From: Phycisphaera mikurensis NBRC 102666
Lineage (GTDB): Bacteria; Planctomycetota; Phycisphaerae; Phycisphaerales; SM1A02
Reading direction: 5' to 3'
DNA: 64,000 bases
Assembly (NCBI GenBank): GCA_945878575.1
Contig: CAMDUB010000002.1
Coordinates: forward strand, 1-64,000
Shown: one piece after another, positions 63,701 to 64,000 of the stretch
Layout of the letters: each line of letters opens with the position of its first letter
Position numbering within the stretch: the first letter of the stretch is position 1
The notes under the pieces: model-generated
What the model was told of the DNA's origin: nothing
Seen by the model: the letters and a program-made list of their open reading frames with translations, nothing else
Database searches by the model: none
Program-made: the position numbers and the translations under genes

Positions 63701-64000
63701 CGCACAATTGCGCCTGGTGACTGCCACCGACAGCACCCACGCCAGCGCCCCGCGACCGAAGCCGATCGTCTTTGAAGGCAATCAACCTGCAGATCCGTGG
63801 GCAAATGGACCGCTATTGGCGGCACTCGCTGCGGGCGCACCCGGGCGTGAATCATTCGCTCCCAAGGTGTGGTTTGGCGATGCAGTCAGCATCAAGGATC
63901 CAACGCACACGGCACTGGTGCGCCGCAGCGGTTCCAATATCGCCGTGGTTGGCCAGCGCGATGAAAGCGCGGCCGCGCTCATGGCGATGGCAATGATTTC
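60723..64000 (+). CDS. FtsK/SpoIIIE-type (EssC/EccC-like) ATPase, incomplete at window end
   Basis: The frame is open from ATG 60723 (or in-frame GTG 60711) to the end of the window, 1092 residues so far; the track omits it because no stop is reached. Order: charged coiled coil (about 40-160), two membrane helices (FRGPILVIPLVLMVGAGFVGG; LLLFVIAIAVLYGMA, about 215-265), a second coiled coil (270-400), a FtsK-like region without Walker A but with a Walker B-like segment (FLVMADFPVNVSDQSAKRF), then an intact FtsK domain with Walker A VAGKTGSGKSSLL (about 770) and Walker B CLLVIDEFQELF (about 875). A further degenerate domain begins (IAVVGQRDESAAAL). It fits a type VII secretion motor. Confidence 0.85.
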   Translation, partial: MPDHPSTPLDRERALVDLVWSASSDRAESERTAAARGARGKSLNERMHRSALDSLEESFAEQLTEVATGFTRRINEIEAAAEAAVTKVRADEKTLRAQAVRQAEDKEDETRGAYDERVWMAESVFEAAIPEIRKAHAARMTELGGWNGRLTEITEAAHQTVRGYRQRALAEPTVPVGGPGNIEACMNALAGSLNQLRACRISGLFRGPILVIPLVLMVGAGFVGGLVLKTQLGLAAIPAGAAGAGVALLLFVIAIAVLYGMARHEVKARYLPFLQTAATARAALNAAIEGAERNRREREDVAKRARDADLATADAMHKPMVVEVERKLKEVLAHIDQKVPHYHAKALKQRAIAIEETERLRDRLITEVNERRTVALAEEQHRWEAVAREAAELEFAETAAAHAAWRTAQQTITSGFDELQLADRECTRPWLETGWDSWQPPLRPLAVIRVGEVGLNLKDVPGALPVGAELAWTGVDTTSPWRVPAFLGAPERMSLLIDAPPERRADGLRILQNAVARLLVSIPAGKARFVFMDPVGLGQSFAGFMHLADEMELLVTDRIWTDVRHIEQRLSDLTEHMETVIQKYLRNEYPSIEAYNEQAGEIAEPYRFLVMADFPVNVSDQSAKRFASIMQSGARCGVHVLMLRDLRAALPPGLDIDDLRRGAITVRWLAAEGNTPERWSLDEGRLAELPFTPDAPPDDAMLLRLTRAVGRAAKDSNRVEVPFSSVTPKPEERWTLSTAKNFRVPLGRSGANRLQYMTLGEGTSQHALVAGKTGSGKSSLLNALIVNTALWYSPDEVEFWLVDFKKGVEFKAYAASALPHARAVAVESDREFGLSVLQGLDDELRRRGELYRSANVQNLTDWRALKRPERMPRCLLVIDEFQELFIEDDKVAQDSSLLLDRLVRQGRAFGMHVVLGSQTLGGAYSIARSTMGQMGVRIALQCTETDSQLILSDDNTAARLLTRPGEAIYNDAGGLLEGNSPFQVVWIGDEERDAQLRLVTATDSTHASAPRPKPIVFEGNQPADPWANGPLLAALAAGAPGRESFAPKVWFGDAVSIKDPTHTALVRRSGSNIAVVGQRDESAAALMAMAMI

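Overview
The window looks like a chromosome segment of a Planctomycetota bacterium, most likely of the Phycisphaerae/Phycisphaerales type. This is inferred from gene content, not from a marker search. The pointers are a PSCyt1/DUF1549/DUF1553 protein followed directly by a DUF1501 protein, many secreted proteins carrying short dockerin-like tags (VNGADLG...WG), a PEP-CTERM-like VPAPGA tail, a type III glutamine synthetase and a DUF1080 lipoprotein. Coding density is high, GC looks moderately high and GTG/TTG starts are frequent. I saw no insertion sequence, CRISPR array, rRNA or prophage. One tRNA (Val-GAC) is present.

Layout: (1) 0-10 kb is an accessory region of exported proteins: a truncated secreted protein at the left edge, three SUMF1-domain proteins (one lipoprotein, two dockerin-IPT-IPT-SUMF1 proteins), two adjacent seven-bladed RCC1 propellers with thrombospondin-3 and dockerin tails, a small dockerin protein and an FG-GAP-like protein. 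An EVE-HNH endonuclease lies among them. (2) 10.3-12.5 kb is a small defence-type island: an AbiEi/AbiEii toxin-antitoxin pair with a well-formed promoter and palindromic operator, and a small protein of an uncharacterised family. (3) 12.5-36 kb is mixed metabolism and envelope: TspO, ribokinase, hybrid histidine kinase, PSCyt1-DUF1501 pair, cyclic-nucleotide-type MscS channel, P450, phosphodiesterase-family hydrolase, M48 protease, aminotransferase, large MscS, polysaccharide deacetylase, RluA, dockerin-tagged vanadium haloperoxidase, and a lipoprotein/DUF1080/HtrA-like operon. (4) 36-50.8 kb: VPAPGA-tailed protein, tRNA-Val, gltX, phosphoesterase, CorA, AAA+/VWA pair, GlnN, trigger factor, ClpX and a free-methionine-sulfoxide reductase-like GAF protein. 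(5) 50.9-55.8 kb is an information-processing block, rpmB-dnaG-rpoD, with a decayed dockerin fragment between rpmB and dnaG. (6) 55.8-59.4 kb: two coupled membrane proteins and an OPT transporter. (7) 59.5-64 kb: a WXG100-like protein, two small helical proteins and a large FtsK/SpoIIIE-type ATPase that runs off the right edge. Together these look like a type VII secretion-like locus and are the most interesting part of the window.

Most long antisense ORFs in the track are shadows of real genes (notably the RCC1, dnaG, rpoD, tig and MscS genes) and are left out. Four coding stretches are missing from the track: the left-edge and right-edge partial genes, the dockerin remnant at 51.3 kb, and the read-through tail of AbiEii.
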